Shown here one piece after another: positions 16,855 through 24,402 of a stretch of DNA of 64,000 nucleotides. Each line of letters starts with the position of its first letter. Positions within the stretch are counted from its first letter, which is position 1. The notes beneath the pieces are model-generated. The model did no database searches and had not been told where the DNA came from. It worked only from the letters and a program-made list of their open reading frames with translations. A program made the translations under genes and the position numbers. The DNA comes from an uncultured Alphaproteobacteria bacterium (GTDB lineage Bacteria > Pseudomonadota > Alphaproteobacteria > Rhizobiales > Ancalomicrobiaceae), in NCBI GenBank assembly GCA_937892955.1, contig CALBKH010000008.1:1-64000 (forward strand), written 5' to 3'.

Positions 16855-19071
16855 TCACCCGTTCACCCGCGTCGCCGAGGCGATGATCGGCTTGGACCGC
16901 AGCTGCTGGAGGATGCGGGTGAGGTGCTTGAGGTCCCAGACTTCGAGGTCGATGAGGATCTCGTGGAAGTCGGCGGCCTTGGGGATCATCTTGATGTTGT
17001 CGATGTTGCCGTCGTTCTCGGCGATCACCTGAGCGATCTGGGCGAGCGAGCCGGGCTCGTTCACGGACGACAGCGAGATGCGCGCCGGGAAGCGTGACGG
17101 CGCGGCCGGGTCGATGTCCCAGCGCACGTCGAGCCAGCGCGACGGCTCGTCGTCGAACTGCTTCAGTGCCGGCGACTGGATCGGGTAGATGGTGATGCCC
17201 TCGCCGGGGGTGAGGATGCCGACGATGCGGTCGCCCGGCACCGCCCCGCCCTCGGGAGCGAAGTGCACCGGCAGGTCGCCGGAGAGGCCGCGGATCGGGA
17301 TCGCGGTGCGATCGTCGGCGCCGCCGTCGGGGACGCGGAACTTCATCACACTCGAGGCGCCGGCTTCGAACCAGCCGTCGCCCGGGGTCGGCTTCGGCGG
17401 CTGGCCGCGCTTGTCCTCGAGGTCGGGGTGGACCGCCTTCAACACGCTGTCGGAGGCGATCTCGCCGCGGCCGACGGCGGCGAGCACCTCGTTGACCGAG
17501 GAATGGCCGAGGCGATGGATGGCGTCGGCGAGCGCCGGATCGGAGAAGTCGCGACCGGCGCGTTCGAAGGCGCGCTCCAGGATCTGGCGGCCGAGACCGC
17601 CGAACTGCTTCCTCACCGCGTCGCGGGTGGCGCGGCGGATGGAGGCGCGCGCCTTGCCGGTCACCGCGATCTGCTCCCAGGCGGCGGGCGGCACCTGCGC
17701 CTTGGAGCGGATGATCTCGACCTCGTCGCCGTTCGCCAGTTCGGTCATCACCGGCTTGATGCGGCCGTTGATCTTGGCGCCGACGCAGGTGTTGCCGACG
17801 TCGGTGTGGACCGCATAGGCGAAGTCGATCGGGGTGGCGCCGCGCGGCAGGGCGATGATCTTGCCCTTGGGTGTGAAGCAGAAGACCTGATCCTGGAACA
17901 GCTCGAGCCGGGTGTTCTCGAGGAACTCCTCGGGCGCGAGGTTGGGATCGTTGAGGCGCTGGATGGTCTCGCGCAGCCAGGCGTAGGCGCCCGAGGCCTC
18001 CGAGAGCTTCTGGATGTTGCGGCCGCCGACGGTGCGATCGCCGTCCTTGTAGAGGGCGTGCGCGGCGATGCCGAACTCGGCGAAGCGGTGCATCTCCTCG
18101 GTGCGGATCTGCAATTCGACGCGCTGACGCCCGGGGCCGACCACGGTGGTGTGGATCGAGCGGTAATCGTTCTGCTTCGGCGTCGAGATGTAGTCCTTGA
18201 ACCGTCCCGGCACCATCGACCAGGTGGTGTGGACGATGCCGAGGGCGCGGTAGCAGTTCTCGATCGTGTCGACGACGATGCGAAAGCCGAAGATGTCGGA
18301 GAGCTGTTCGAAGGAGAGGCTCTTCCTCTGAACCTTGGTGAAGATCGAATAGGGCTTCTTCTCGCGGCCCTTCACCGTGGCGGCGATACCGTTCGACGAC
18401 AGCTTTTCGGTCAGCGCCTGTTCGATCGCCGGAATGAGGTTCTTGTTCTCCTCGCGCAGCGCGGTCAGGCGGCCGCAGATCGACTGGTAGGCCTCCGGCT
18501 GGAGCGTGCGGAAGGAGAGGTCCTCCAGTTCCTCGCGCATCCACTGCATACCCATGCGCCCGGCGAGCGGCGCATAGATCTCCATCGTCTCCTCGGCGAT
18601 GCGCAGGCGCTTGTCCTCGCGCATGAACTGGAGGGTGCGCATGTTGTGGAGGCGGTCGGCGAGCTTGACCAGCAGCACCCGCACGTCGGCGGCGACCGCG
18701 AGCAACAGGCGGCGGAAGTTCTCCGCCTGCTCGGTCTTCTTGGAGACGAAGTCGAGCTTCTCGAGTTTGGTCAGGCTCTCCACCAGTTCGCCGATCTCGG
18801 TGCCGAACTTGGCGTCGATCTCGTCACGGGTGGCGTCGGTGTCCTCGATGGTGTCGTGCAGCAGGGCGACGGCGACGGTGGCGTCGTCGACGCGCATGTC
18901 GGTGAGGATCGCCGCGACCTCGAGCGGATGGGAGAAGTAGGGGTCGCCGGAGGCTCGCTTCTGCGGCCCGTGCTTCATCATCCCGTAGACGTAGGCCTTG
19001 TCGAGAAGAGCCTCGTCGACGTTCGGATTGTAGCGCCGAACCAGTTCCACGAGTTCGTATTGCCGCATCAT
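16855..19071 (-). CDS. rsh: RelA/SpoT-family (p)ppGpp synthetase/hydrolase
   Basis: Single bifunctional alarmone enzyme of alphaproteobacteria, 738 residues. The HD hydrolase domain is intact (His48 in FSHPLEV, His72-Asp73 in LLHDTIED). The synthetase domain (about 230-380) contains IFGFRIVVDTIENCYRALG and KDYISTPKQNDYRSIHT. The TGS domain (about 395-455) reads FCFTPKGKIIALPRGATPIDFAY, and an ACT domain closes the protein (ISLSSVNEPGSLAQIAQVI). Both catalytic halves are therefore probably active. It follows rpoZ on the same strand, an arrangement shared with E. coli rpoZ-spoT; omega and ppGpp act together on RNA polymerase. An ATG-ATG pair marks the start. Confidence 0.96.
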   Translation of the reverse strand: MMRQYELVELVRRYNPNVDEALLDKAYVYGMMKHGPQKRASGDPYFSHPLEVAAILTDMRVDDATVAVALLHDTIEDTDATRDEIDAKFGTEIGELVESLTKLEKLDFVSKKTEQAENFRRLLLAVAADVRVLLVKLADRLHNMRTLQFMREDKRLRIAEETMEIYAPLAGRMGMQWMREELEDLSFRTLQPEAYQSICGRLTALREENKNLIPAIEQALTEKLSSNGIAATVKGREKKPYSIFTKVQRKSLSFEQLSDIFGFRIVVDTIENCYRALGIVHTTWSMVPGRFKDYISTPKQNDYRSIHTTVVGPGRQRVELQIRTEEMHRFAEFGIAAHALYKDGDRTVGGRNIQKLSEASGAYAWLRETIQRLNDPNLAPEEFLENTRLELFQDQVFCFTPKGKIIALPRGATPIDFAYAVHTDVGNTCVGAKINGRIKPVMTELANGDEVEIIRSKAQVPPAAWEQIAVTGKARASIRRATRDAVRKQFGGLGRQILERAFERAGRDFSDPALADAIHRLGHSSVNEVLAAVGRGEIASDSVLKAVHPDLEDKRGQPPKPTPGDGWFEAGASSVMKFRVPDGGADDRTAIPIRGLSGDLPVHFAPEGGAVPGDRIVGILTPGEGITIYPIQSPALKQFDDEPSRWLDVRWDIDPAAPSRFPARISLSSVNEPGSLAQIAQVIAENDGNIDNIKMIPKAADFHEILIDLEVWDLKHLTRILQQLRSKPIIASATRVNG

Positions 19072-19265
19072 CCGGGGATCGGTCCTCCGTCACGCACCCT
19101 CGTCGGCCCTGAACGACGCGGGAACTGTCATGGTAGCAGATGGGGCGTGGAAAACCCAAGGCTTCGAACGACTTCCGCACCCCTCCAAAATGCCGACGCC
19201 CGCCGAAGCGGGCGCGGAACAGGGTGCGGCGCGACGTCGCTCGTCGCGCGGGACGAGCCCTCGGC

Positions 19266-19646
19266 TCAGTCCTCTTCTTCCTTGTCCGGCGGCACGAGGC
19301 CCTCGAGGCCGCGCAGCAGTTCTTCTTCCGACATGCGGTCGAACTGCATCTCGTCGCCGTCGTCGGAGGCCGAGGCGACCGGCACCATCGGAACGGTCTC
19401 CGGCTCGGGCTCGTCGACCTCGACGAACTTCTGCAGCGAGTGGATGAACTCTTCCTGCAGGTCGTCCGGGCTGATGGTCTCGTCGGCGATCTCACGCAGC
19501 GCGACGACCGGGTTCTTGTCGTTGTCGCGATCGATGGTGATCGGCGAACCGGACGAGATCATCCGGGCGCGATGGCTCGCCAGAAGCACGAGCTCGAATC
19601 GGTTCTCCACCTTGTCGATGCAGTCTTCGACGGTGACGCGGGCCAT
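19266..19646 (-). CDS. rpoZ: RNA polymerase omega subunit
   Basis: Small subunit that binds the beta' C-terminus and aids RNA polymerase assembly and ppGpp response. The 126 residues begin MARVTVEDCIDKVENRFELVLLASHRAR, the diagnostic omega start, with ISSGSP and NPVVALREIAD completing the conserved core by residue 60. The acidic tail (DEPEPETVPM, EEELLRGLEG) is the usual alphaproteobacterial extension. The start was moved three codons inward from the first in-frame ATG to match the family and an AGGAG site. It lies about 190 bases upstream of rsh, with a small hairpin (GCGCGACG/CGTCGCGC) between them. Confidence 0.95.
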   Translation of the reverse strand: MARVTVEDCIDKVENRFELVLLASHRARMISSGSPITIDRDNDKNPVVALREIADETISPDDLQEEFIHSLQKFVEVDEPEPETVPMVPVASASDDGDEMQFDRMSEEELLRGLEGLVPPDKEEED

Positions 19647-20041
19647 TCTGTCCAACTCCTCGGGAGATCTTCGAAAGCGGAGACATACGTCGAGACGGGC
19701 GGAAAAGCAACGTCGCCCACGTCGCCGCCGCGATCATCGCGGGTCGCGGCCGGCAGGTCTGCAACCTGCCGCCGTGGGAGGCAAAGGTTCGGGCGGGACC
19801 TCACCTCGGGACAGTCTCCGGCTTTCACGAATCCGGTACTGCGCGCGAGAAATGCTGGCACTCGGACGCCAACTGCTGTAGGGTGACGTTCGCGTCGGTG
19901 GAAAACGAGTTTTTTTTCTCGTCGGGCGAAGAAGCAAGAACAATCGAGCCGTTGACGCGACTACCGGGCCTCGAATGCTTGATTTGAGAAGACTAGGCAT
20001 CGAGGCATCCGAAGACTCCTGATTGGGAAGATCATAGGAAC
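19647..20041. other. intergenic region between divergent rpoZ and the NYN gene
   Basis: About 395 bases without a gene, expected to hold both promoters. Visible structure: a 7-bp hairpin GGCAGGT/ACCTGCC at 19,752-19,770 in the rpoZ leader region, and a run of eight T at about 19,910 flanked by CGAG and CTCG. The half nearer the NYN gene is less G+C-rich than average. No tRNA or tmRNA fold was recognised. Confidence 0.5.
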
Positions 20042-20650
20042 ATGTTCGATCCTCGCGAAAAGATCGCGCTGTTCATCGACGGCGCGAACCTCTACGCCAC
20101 TTCGAAGGCACTCGGCTTCGACATCGACTACAAGCGGTTATTGACCGAATTCAAGTCGACGAGCTACCTTCTTCGGGCGTTCTACTATACTGCCCTGATC
20201 GAAGATCAAGAATATTCTTCGATTCGGCCCCTCATCGACTGGCTCGACTACAACGGCTACAAGGTCGTCACCAAGCCGACGAAGGAATTCTACGACGCTT
20301 CCGGGCGTCGGAAGATCAAGGCCAACATGGACATCGAACTGGCGGTCGACGCCATGGAGATGGCCGACCACATCGACCACATGGTGTTGTTCTCCGGCGA
20401 CGGCGACTATCGGCGCCTGGTCGAGGCGGTGCAGCGCAAGGGCAAGAAGGTCTCCGTCATTTCGACGCTGCAGACCCAGCCGCCGATGATCGCCGACGAT
20501 CTGCGTCGTCAGGCCGATCATTTCATCGATCTGGCGAACCTGCAGAACCGAATCGGTCGCGACCCGGCCGAGCGCATGGCCCGCATGGCCGAGCGCGAGG
20601 CGCAGCGTCGGCAGGTCGAGCGCGACGACGAGGACTACGACGAGGCGTGA
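20042..20650 (+). CDS. NYN-domain (LabA/DUF88-like) putative ribonuclease
   Basis: The 202-residue protein is a PIN-like NYN domain. The metal-binding acidic positions are visible: Asp13 in ALFIDGANLYAT, acidic residues in KANMDIELAVDAM, and the SGDGDYRRLVEAV motif. Family members such as LabA, MARF1 and Rae1-like proteins are RNases or RNA-binding regulators; the substrate here is unknown. The C-terminal 35 residues are charged and helical (AERMARMAEREAQRRQVERD). It is transcribed away from rpoZ and followed directly by two copies of a terminator-like hairpin. Conserved linkage to rpoZ/rsh in this bacterial group suggests a housekeeping role, but that is inference. Confidence 0.85.
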   Translation: MFDPREKIALFIDGANLYATSKALGFDIDYKRLLTEFKSTSYLLRAFYYTALIEDQEYSSIRPLIDWLDYNGYKVVTKPTKEFYDASGRRKIKANMDIELAVDAMEMADHIDHMVLFSGDGDYRRLVEAVQRKGKKVSVISTLQTQPPMIADDLRRQADHFIDLANLQNRIGRDPAERMARMAEREAQRRQVERDDEDYDEA

Positions 20651-20661
20651 GCCTCGCCGCA

Positions 20662-20758
20662 CGATCCGAGCACACGACGCGCGGTCGCCCGAAGGGGAGA
20701 CCGCGCGAAGTTCGATCCGAGCACACGACGCGCGGTCGCCCGAAGGGGAGACCGCGCG
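20662..20758 (+). repeat. tandem duplication of a hairpin after the NYN gene
   Basis: A 46-base unit occurs twice with a 51-base period (20,662-20,707 and 20,713-20,758). Each unit contains a 9-bp stem (CGCGCGGTC/GACCGCGCG) with a 12-base loop. The first copy begins 11 bases after the NYN stop codon, so the pair may act as a double terminator. Confidence 0.8.
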
Positions 20759-20891
20759 TCGGGCGTTTCAGGGGCCGGGGTATCCGGGACCGGGACGGCG
20801 CGGCGGGATCGACGAGCCGGCGCGGGCTCGCCATGATCGCCGGACGCCGAATCCCTCGGCCCGCACCGTCCGTCCGCCGACGAGGTTCCCC

Positions 20892-21560
20892 ATGCCCCCT
20901 TCCCGCCCGCCGCTCGATCCCACGCGCGACTGTCCGACCTGTCCGCGCCTCGTCGCCTTCCGCGAGGAATGGCGGGGGAAGGAACCGGGATGGTTCAACG
21001 CGCCGGTGCCGAGCTTCCGGGGCGAAGCGCCGCGCCTGCTGGTGGTCGGACTGGCGCCGGGCCTGCGCGGCGCCAACCGCACCGGGCGGCCCTTCACCGG
21101 CGACTATGCCGGCGACCTCCTCTACGAGACGCTCGCCGACTACGGTTTCTCGCGCGGCACCTTCCGGGCCGATCCGCAGGACGGGCTCGAGCTCGTCGGG
21201 GCGATGATCACCAACGCGGTGCGGTGCGTGCCGCCGGAGAACAAGCCGACGCCTTCCGAGATTCACGCCTGCCGGCCGTACCTCACCGCGACGTTGGCGG
21301 CGCATCCCGGGCTCGGCGACGTACTGGCACTCGGGCGGGTGGCGCACGAGACGTTCCTCAGGACCGTCGGCGAGAAGCTCGGCGACCATCCCTTCGCCCA
21401 CGGCGCGGTGCATCGGCTGAAGAACGGCTTGCGGCTCCACGACAGCTACCATTGCTCGCGTTACAACACGAACACCGGCCGGTTGACGCGCGAGATGTTC
21501 CGCGCCGTCTTCGACGGGATCGCCGAGGCGATGGGTCGGACCGGCGCACGGACGAGATGA
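20892..21560 (+). CDS. type-5 (UDGb-like) uracil-DNA glycosylase
   Basis: Base-excision repair enzyme predicted to remove uracil and other deaminated bases. The 222-residue sequence shows the family-5 active-site motif GLAPGLRGANRTGRPFTGD (about 53-71), which lacks the Asp used by family 1. The second motif region is SYHCSRYNTNTGRLT (about 185-199), with His187. Four cysteines (14, 17, 112 and 127) in a CPTC ... RCVPPENKPTPSEIHAC pattern fit the 4Fe-4S cluster of family 4/5 enzymes. It stands alone on the plus strand between the NYN gene and a secreted protein. Confidence 0.9.
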   Translation: MPPSRPPLDPTRDCPTCPRLVAFREEWRGKEPGWFNAPVPSFRGEAPRLLVVGLAPGLRGANRTGRPFTGDYAGDLLYETLADYGFSRGTFRADPQDGLELVGAMITNAVRCVPPENKPTPSEIHACRPYLTATLAAHPGLGDVLALGRVAHETFLRTVGEKLGDHPFAHGAVHRLKNGLRLHDSYHCSRYNTNTGRLTREMFRAVFDGIAEAMGRTGARTR

Positions 21561-21651
21561 CGGCATTCGTCATGGTTCGCAGGGTTGTGGGACGCGCGCC
21601 GACGCGGCATCGTCGTGGCGTCGTTCGCGCCCTCCCCTTTCGGATCCCTCG

Positions 21652-22440
21652 ATGACATCGCTCGCGCTGCGCTTCGCCGTTCTCCTCGCCCTGCCGCTCG
21701 TCGCCGCGACCTCCGCGACGGCGAAGGAGAAGCCCTATCGGCGGCTGCCGGCGGAGATCGGCGCGGGCGGACCACCGCCGGCCGAGGTCCTCGAACGGGC
21801 GAAAGCGCTCGCGGTGGCGGCCGAAGCGGGCTCGGCCGACGAGGTCTTCGCCTTCATGGCCGACCGGCCGACGATCATCTCCTCGGGTATCACCCTCGGG
21901 GTGGCGCGCCGGATCGAGAAGACGGGGCCGTTCACCGACGGCTCGGCGGCGCTCGCCGAGATCGGCGGCAACTACATGGAAGGCGACATGGTCGGCCCGG
22001 GCGGGACGCCGGTCGACCAGACGAAGATGCGGGTCGATCAGGCGATGCGAACCATCGGCGAAGTGCTGGCGTCGGCGAAATGGGGGCGTGATCCGCTGGT
22101 GCCGCGGGCCTGGTGCACCTCGCGCGGCGCGCGCTGGGACGCCGAGGCGGCGAAGAAGGCCGGTCTCGACGGCGAACGCGGCGTCTTCGTCACCGCGAAG
22201 GTGGCGGCGCGGGCGGCGGCCGACGGCGCGGCGAAGGTCGTTGCGACGGTGACGCCGGGCGTTCTCTATCGCTCGTTCCAGGTCGACGAGGAGAACGGCT
22301 TTTCCGGCATCGTCCTGCCCGACGGCGCGATCGGCTGGGTTGCGGCGGACAAGGTCGGCGACCCGATGCCCTGGGGCCTGTGTTTCGAGAAGCGTCCGGC
22401 GGGCTGGATCCTCACCACCTTCGTCTCGGCGCTGAACTGA
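21652..22440 (+). CDS. secreted protein with C-terminal SH3-like segment
   Basis: Function not recognised. The first 24 residues form a signal peptide (LALRFAVLLALPLVAATSATA, cut likely after ATA). Residues 25-185 match no family I know; helices rich in Ala alternate with ADRPTIISSGITLG and a single Cys (RAWCTSRGARWD). The last 60 residues (VVATVTPGVLYRSF ... LPDGAIGWVAADKVGD) resemble a bacterial SH3 domain, and a second Cys sits in WGLCFEK. The product is probably periplasmic. It converges with smpB, with an inverted repeat and a three-hairpin repeat element in between. Confidence 0.75.
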   Translation: MTSLALRFAVLLALPLVAATSATAKEKPYRRLPAEIGAGGPPPAEVLERAKALAVAAEAGSADEVFAFMADRPTIISSGITLGVARRIEKTGPFTDGSAALAEIGGNYMEGDMVGPGGTPVDQTKMRVDQAMRTIGEVLASAKWGRDPLVPRAWCTSRGARWDAEAAKKAGLDGERGVFVTAKVAARAAADGAAKVVATVTPGVLYRSFQVDEENGFSGIVLPDGAIGWVAADKVGDPMPWGLCFEKRPAGWILTTFVSALN

Positions 22441-22475
22441 GGTGACGACGCCGGTGGTCGATCCCGGTTCGCAGT

Positions 22476-22570
22476 GTGCAGAGAGCGGAGCGAACTGCAC
22501 CGGCTGCGTCCGAGGATCTCACGGAGGTCGACGAGGGCGAACGGTGCAATTCGCCTTCGGCTCTCTGCAC
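22476..22570. repeat. long imperfect inverted repeat
   Basis: Two arms of about 28 bases (22,476-22,502 and 22,542-22,570) pair through GTGCAGAGAGC/GCTCTCTGCAC on the outside and TGCACCG/CGGTGCA on the inside, with an unpaired internal loop and about 40 bases between the arms. It lies just after the secreted-protein gene and could fold as a cruciform or RNA stem. No second copy was seen in the window. Confidence 0.6.
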
Positions 22571-22606
22571 CCTACCGTCCTGTTCCCTCCGCGATGAACG
22601 TCCCGC

Positions 22607-22734
22607 TCATACCAAAGGCCGAAGGTGCTGACGCACCCGGCCTTCGAACACACGCGAATTTCTCATTTGCGTCAGAGGCATGAGAAATTCGCGTCAAGAA
22701 TACCATCGGTCATTTCCAATGACCGATGGTATCA
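22607..22734 (+). repeat. three-hairpin intergenic repeat, subfamily 2, copy 1
   Basis: Begins TCATACC and ends GGTATCA. It contains three hairpins in order: AAGGCCG ... CGGCCTT with a nested GGTGC/GCACC; CGCGAATTTCTCAT/ATGAGAAATTCGCG; and ATACCATCGGTCATT/AATGACCGATGGTAT. A second copy in opposite orientation is at 54,513-54,647. The terminal TCA is, on the minus strand, the TGA stop of smpB. Confidence 0.85.
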
Positions 22735-23205
22735 CTCCCGATACTTCATCAGCCGCGACTTCTCGCGGTTCCACTCGCGCTCTTTCTCGGTTTCGCGCTT
22801 GTCGGCGACGTTCTTGCCCTTGGCGAGGGCGAGTTGGACCTTGGCGCGGCCCTTGTCGTTGAAGTGGATGTCGAGCGGCACGATGGTCAGACCCTCGCGC
22901 TCGACCGCGCCCATCAGCTTATTGATCTCCTTGCGGTGCAGGAGCAGGCGACGCGGGCGGCGGGTCTCGTGATTGAAGCGATTGGCCTGGAGGTATTCGG
23001 GAATATAGGCGTTGTAGAGCACCAGATCCGTGCCGTAGGGCGCGGCATAGGCGTCGGTGATGTTGGCGCGACCACCACGCAACGACTTGATCTCGGTGCC
23101 GGTCAGGACGATGCCGGCCTCCCAGGTGTCGATGATGTGGTAGGAGAAGCGCGCTTTACGGTTCTCGGCGGCGAGCCGATGCCCGCCGCCTTTTCCGGCG
23201 GACAT
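22732..23205 (-). CDS. smpB: tmRNA-binding protein SmpB
   Basis: Partner of tmRNA in trans-translation, needed to rescue stalled ribosomes. The 157 residues carry the family core: ENRKARFSYHIIDTWEAGIVLTGTEIKSLR, then NAYIPEY, HETRRPRRLLLHRKEI and the C-terminal basic tail GRAKVQLALAKGKNVADKRE that reaches the decoding centre. The stop codon TGA is the first triplet of an adjoining repeat element. smpB follows dapA by 13 bases on the same strand, a pairing common in alphaproteobacteria. No ssrA (tmRNA) gene was recognised nearby. Confidence 0.96.
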   Translation of the reverse strand: MSAGKGGGHRLAAENRKARFSYHIIDTWEAGIVLTGTEIKSLRGGRANITDAYAAPYGTDLVLYNAYIPEYLQANRFNHETRRPRRLLLHRKEINKLMGAVEREGLTIVPLDIHFNDKGRAKVQLALAKGKNVADKRETEKEREWNREKSRLMKYRE

Positions 23206-23218
23206 CGGATCTCACCTC

Positions 23219-24094
23219 TCAGAGAATGCCGGCGTGCTTGGCCGCCGCTTCGAGTTCGGCGCGGACGCCCTCGGAGGCCTCGACCAGCGGCAGGCGCAGC
23301 TCGTTCGCCATCTTGTTCAGACGCGACGCGATGTACTTCGGGCCGGCCGGGTTGGGCTCGAGGAAGAGCGCGCGATGCAGCGGCATCAGGCGATCCTGGT
23401 ACTCGAGCGCCTTGGCGTAGTCGCCCGCCGCCATCGCCGCCTGGAACTCCGCGCACAGACGCGGCGCGACGTTGGCGGTGACCGAGATGCACCCCACCCC
23501 GCCCTGGGCGTTGAAGCCGAGAGCGGTGCCGTCTTCGCCGGAGAGCTGGAGGAACTCCGGACCCGACTTCATGCGCTGCAGCGCCGGACGGGCGAGATTG
23601 CCGGTCGCATCCTTCACGCCCTTGATGTTGCGGCCGTCACGGAACATCCGGTCCATGGTCTCCACCGAGATGTCGACCACCGAACGCGGCGGGATGTTGT
23701 AGATGATGATCGGGATGCCGATCGCCCCGTCGATCGCCATGAAGTGGCGATAGAGCCCCTCCTGCGAGGGCTTGTTGTAATAGGGCGCGACGACCAGGAC
23801 CGCATCGGCCCCGGCCTTCTCGGCGTGGGTGGCGAGATCGATCGCTTCGGCCGTGTTGTTGGAGCCGGCGCCGGCGATGACCGGGACCTTGCCCTTGGCG
23901 ACTTCGATCGTCAATTCCACCACGCGCTTGTGCTCGGCGTGCGACAGGGTCGGGCTCTCGCCGGTGGTGCCGCAGGGCACGACGCCGTTCGAGCCTTCCG
24001 CGATCTGCCAGGCGACGAAGTCCTGCAGGGCTTTCTCGTCGACGCGCCCGTTCGAGAACGGCGTGACGAGTGCGGTGATCGAGCCCTTGAACAT
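23219..24094 (-). CDS. dapA: 4-hydroxy-tetrahydrodipicolinate synthase
   Basis: First committed step of lysine and diaminopimelate synthesis: condenses pyruvate with aspartate semialdehyde. The 291-residue barrel shows GCVTPF-like entry (ITALVTPFSNG), the CGTTGESPTL motif at 41-50, Tyr132 in IIIYNIPPRS and the Schiff-base Lys161 in IKGVKDATGN. The start with MFKGSITALVTP matches the family and has AAGGGG upstream; an open 27 codons before it are rejected. It supplies diaminopimelate to peptidoglycan, the substrate of the two lytic transglycosylases encoded here. Confidence 0.96.
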   Translation of the reverse strand: MFKGSITALVTPFSNGRVDEKALQDFVAWQIAEGSNGVVPCGTTGESPTLSHAEHKRVVELTIEVAKGKVPVIAGAGSNNTAEAIDLATHAEKAGADAVLVVAPYYNKPSQEGLYRHFMAIDGAIGIPIIIYNIPPRSVVDISVETMDRMFRDGRNIKGVKDATGNLARPALQRMKSGPEFLQLSGEDGTALGFNAQGGVGCISVTANVAPRLCAEFQAAMAAGDYAKALEYQDRLMPLHRALFLEPNPAGPKYIASRLNKMANELRLPLVEASEGVRAELEAAAKHAGIL

Positions 24095-24402
24095 CGTGGA
24101 ACCCCTTCGGAGCCTGGAAAAACCGTGTGAAACGGCGCATATTCCCGTCGCGGTCACGATGAAGACCGTGCGCACGAGCGGGCGGCGACAATAGTCCCAC
24201 GTCCGCGCGACGGCAAGCGGTGCGTGGCTGCCGATCCGGCCGAACGCCGGATCGTAAGGAATTGTTCATCATGGGGGACCTAGGGTCGAGGATCGACCCG
24301 GCCCACCTCCCGCAGCCCGAGCGCGCGGAGGCCGTCGCCGTTTCCGATCGACGCGTCGATCGGGGAATGGCGAGAAAGCCGGAGCGCTTCGAGGAGACGG
24401 TG

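Noticed and set aside
17263..19881. Open frame of about 870 codons opposite rsh and rpoZ.
   Set aside because: Antisense artefact of third-position G+C bias; rsh and rpoZ are certain.
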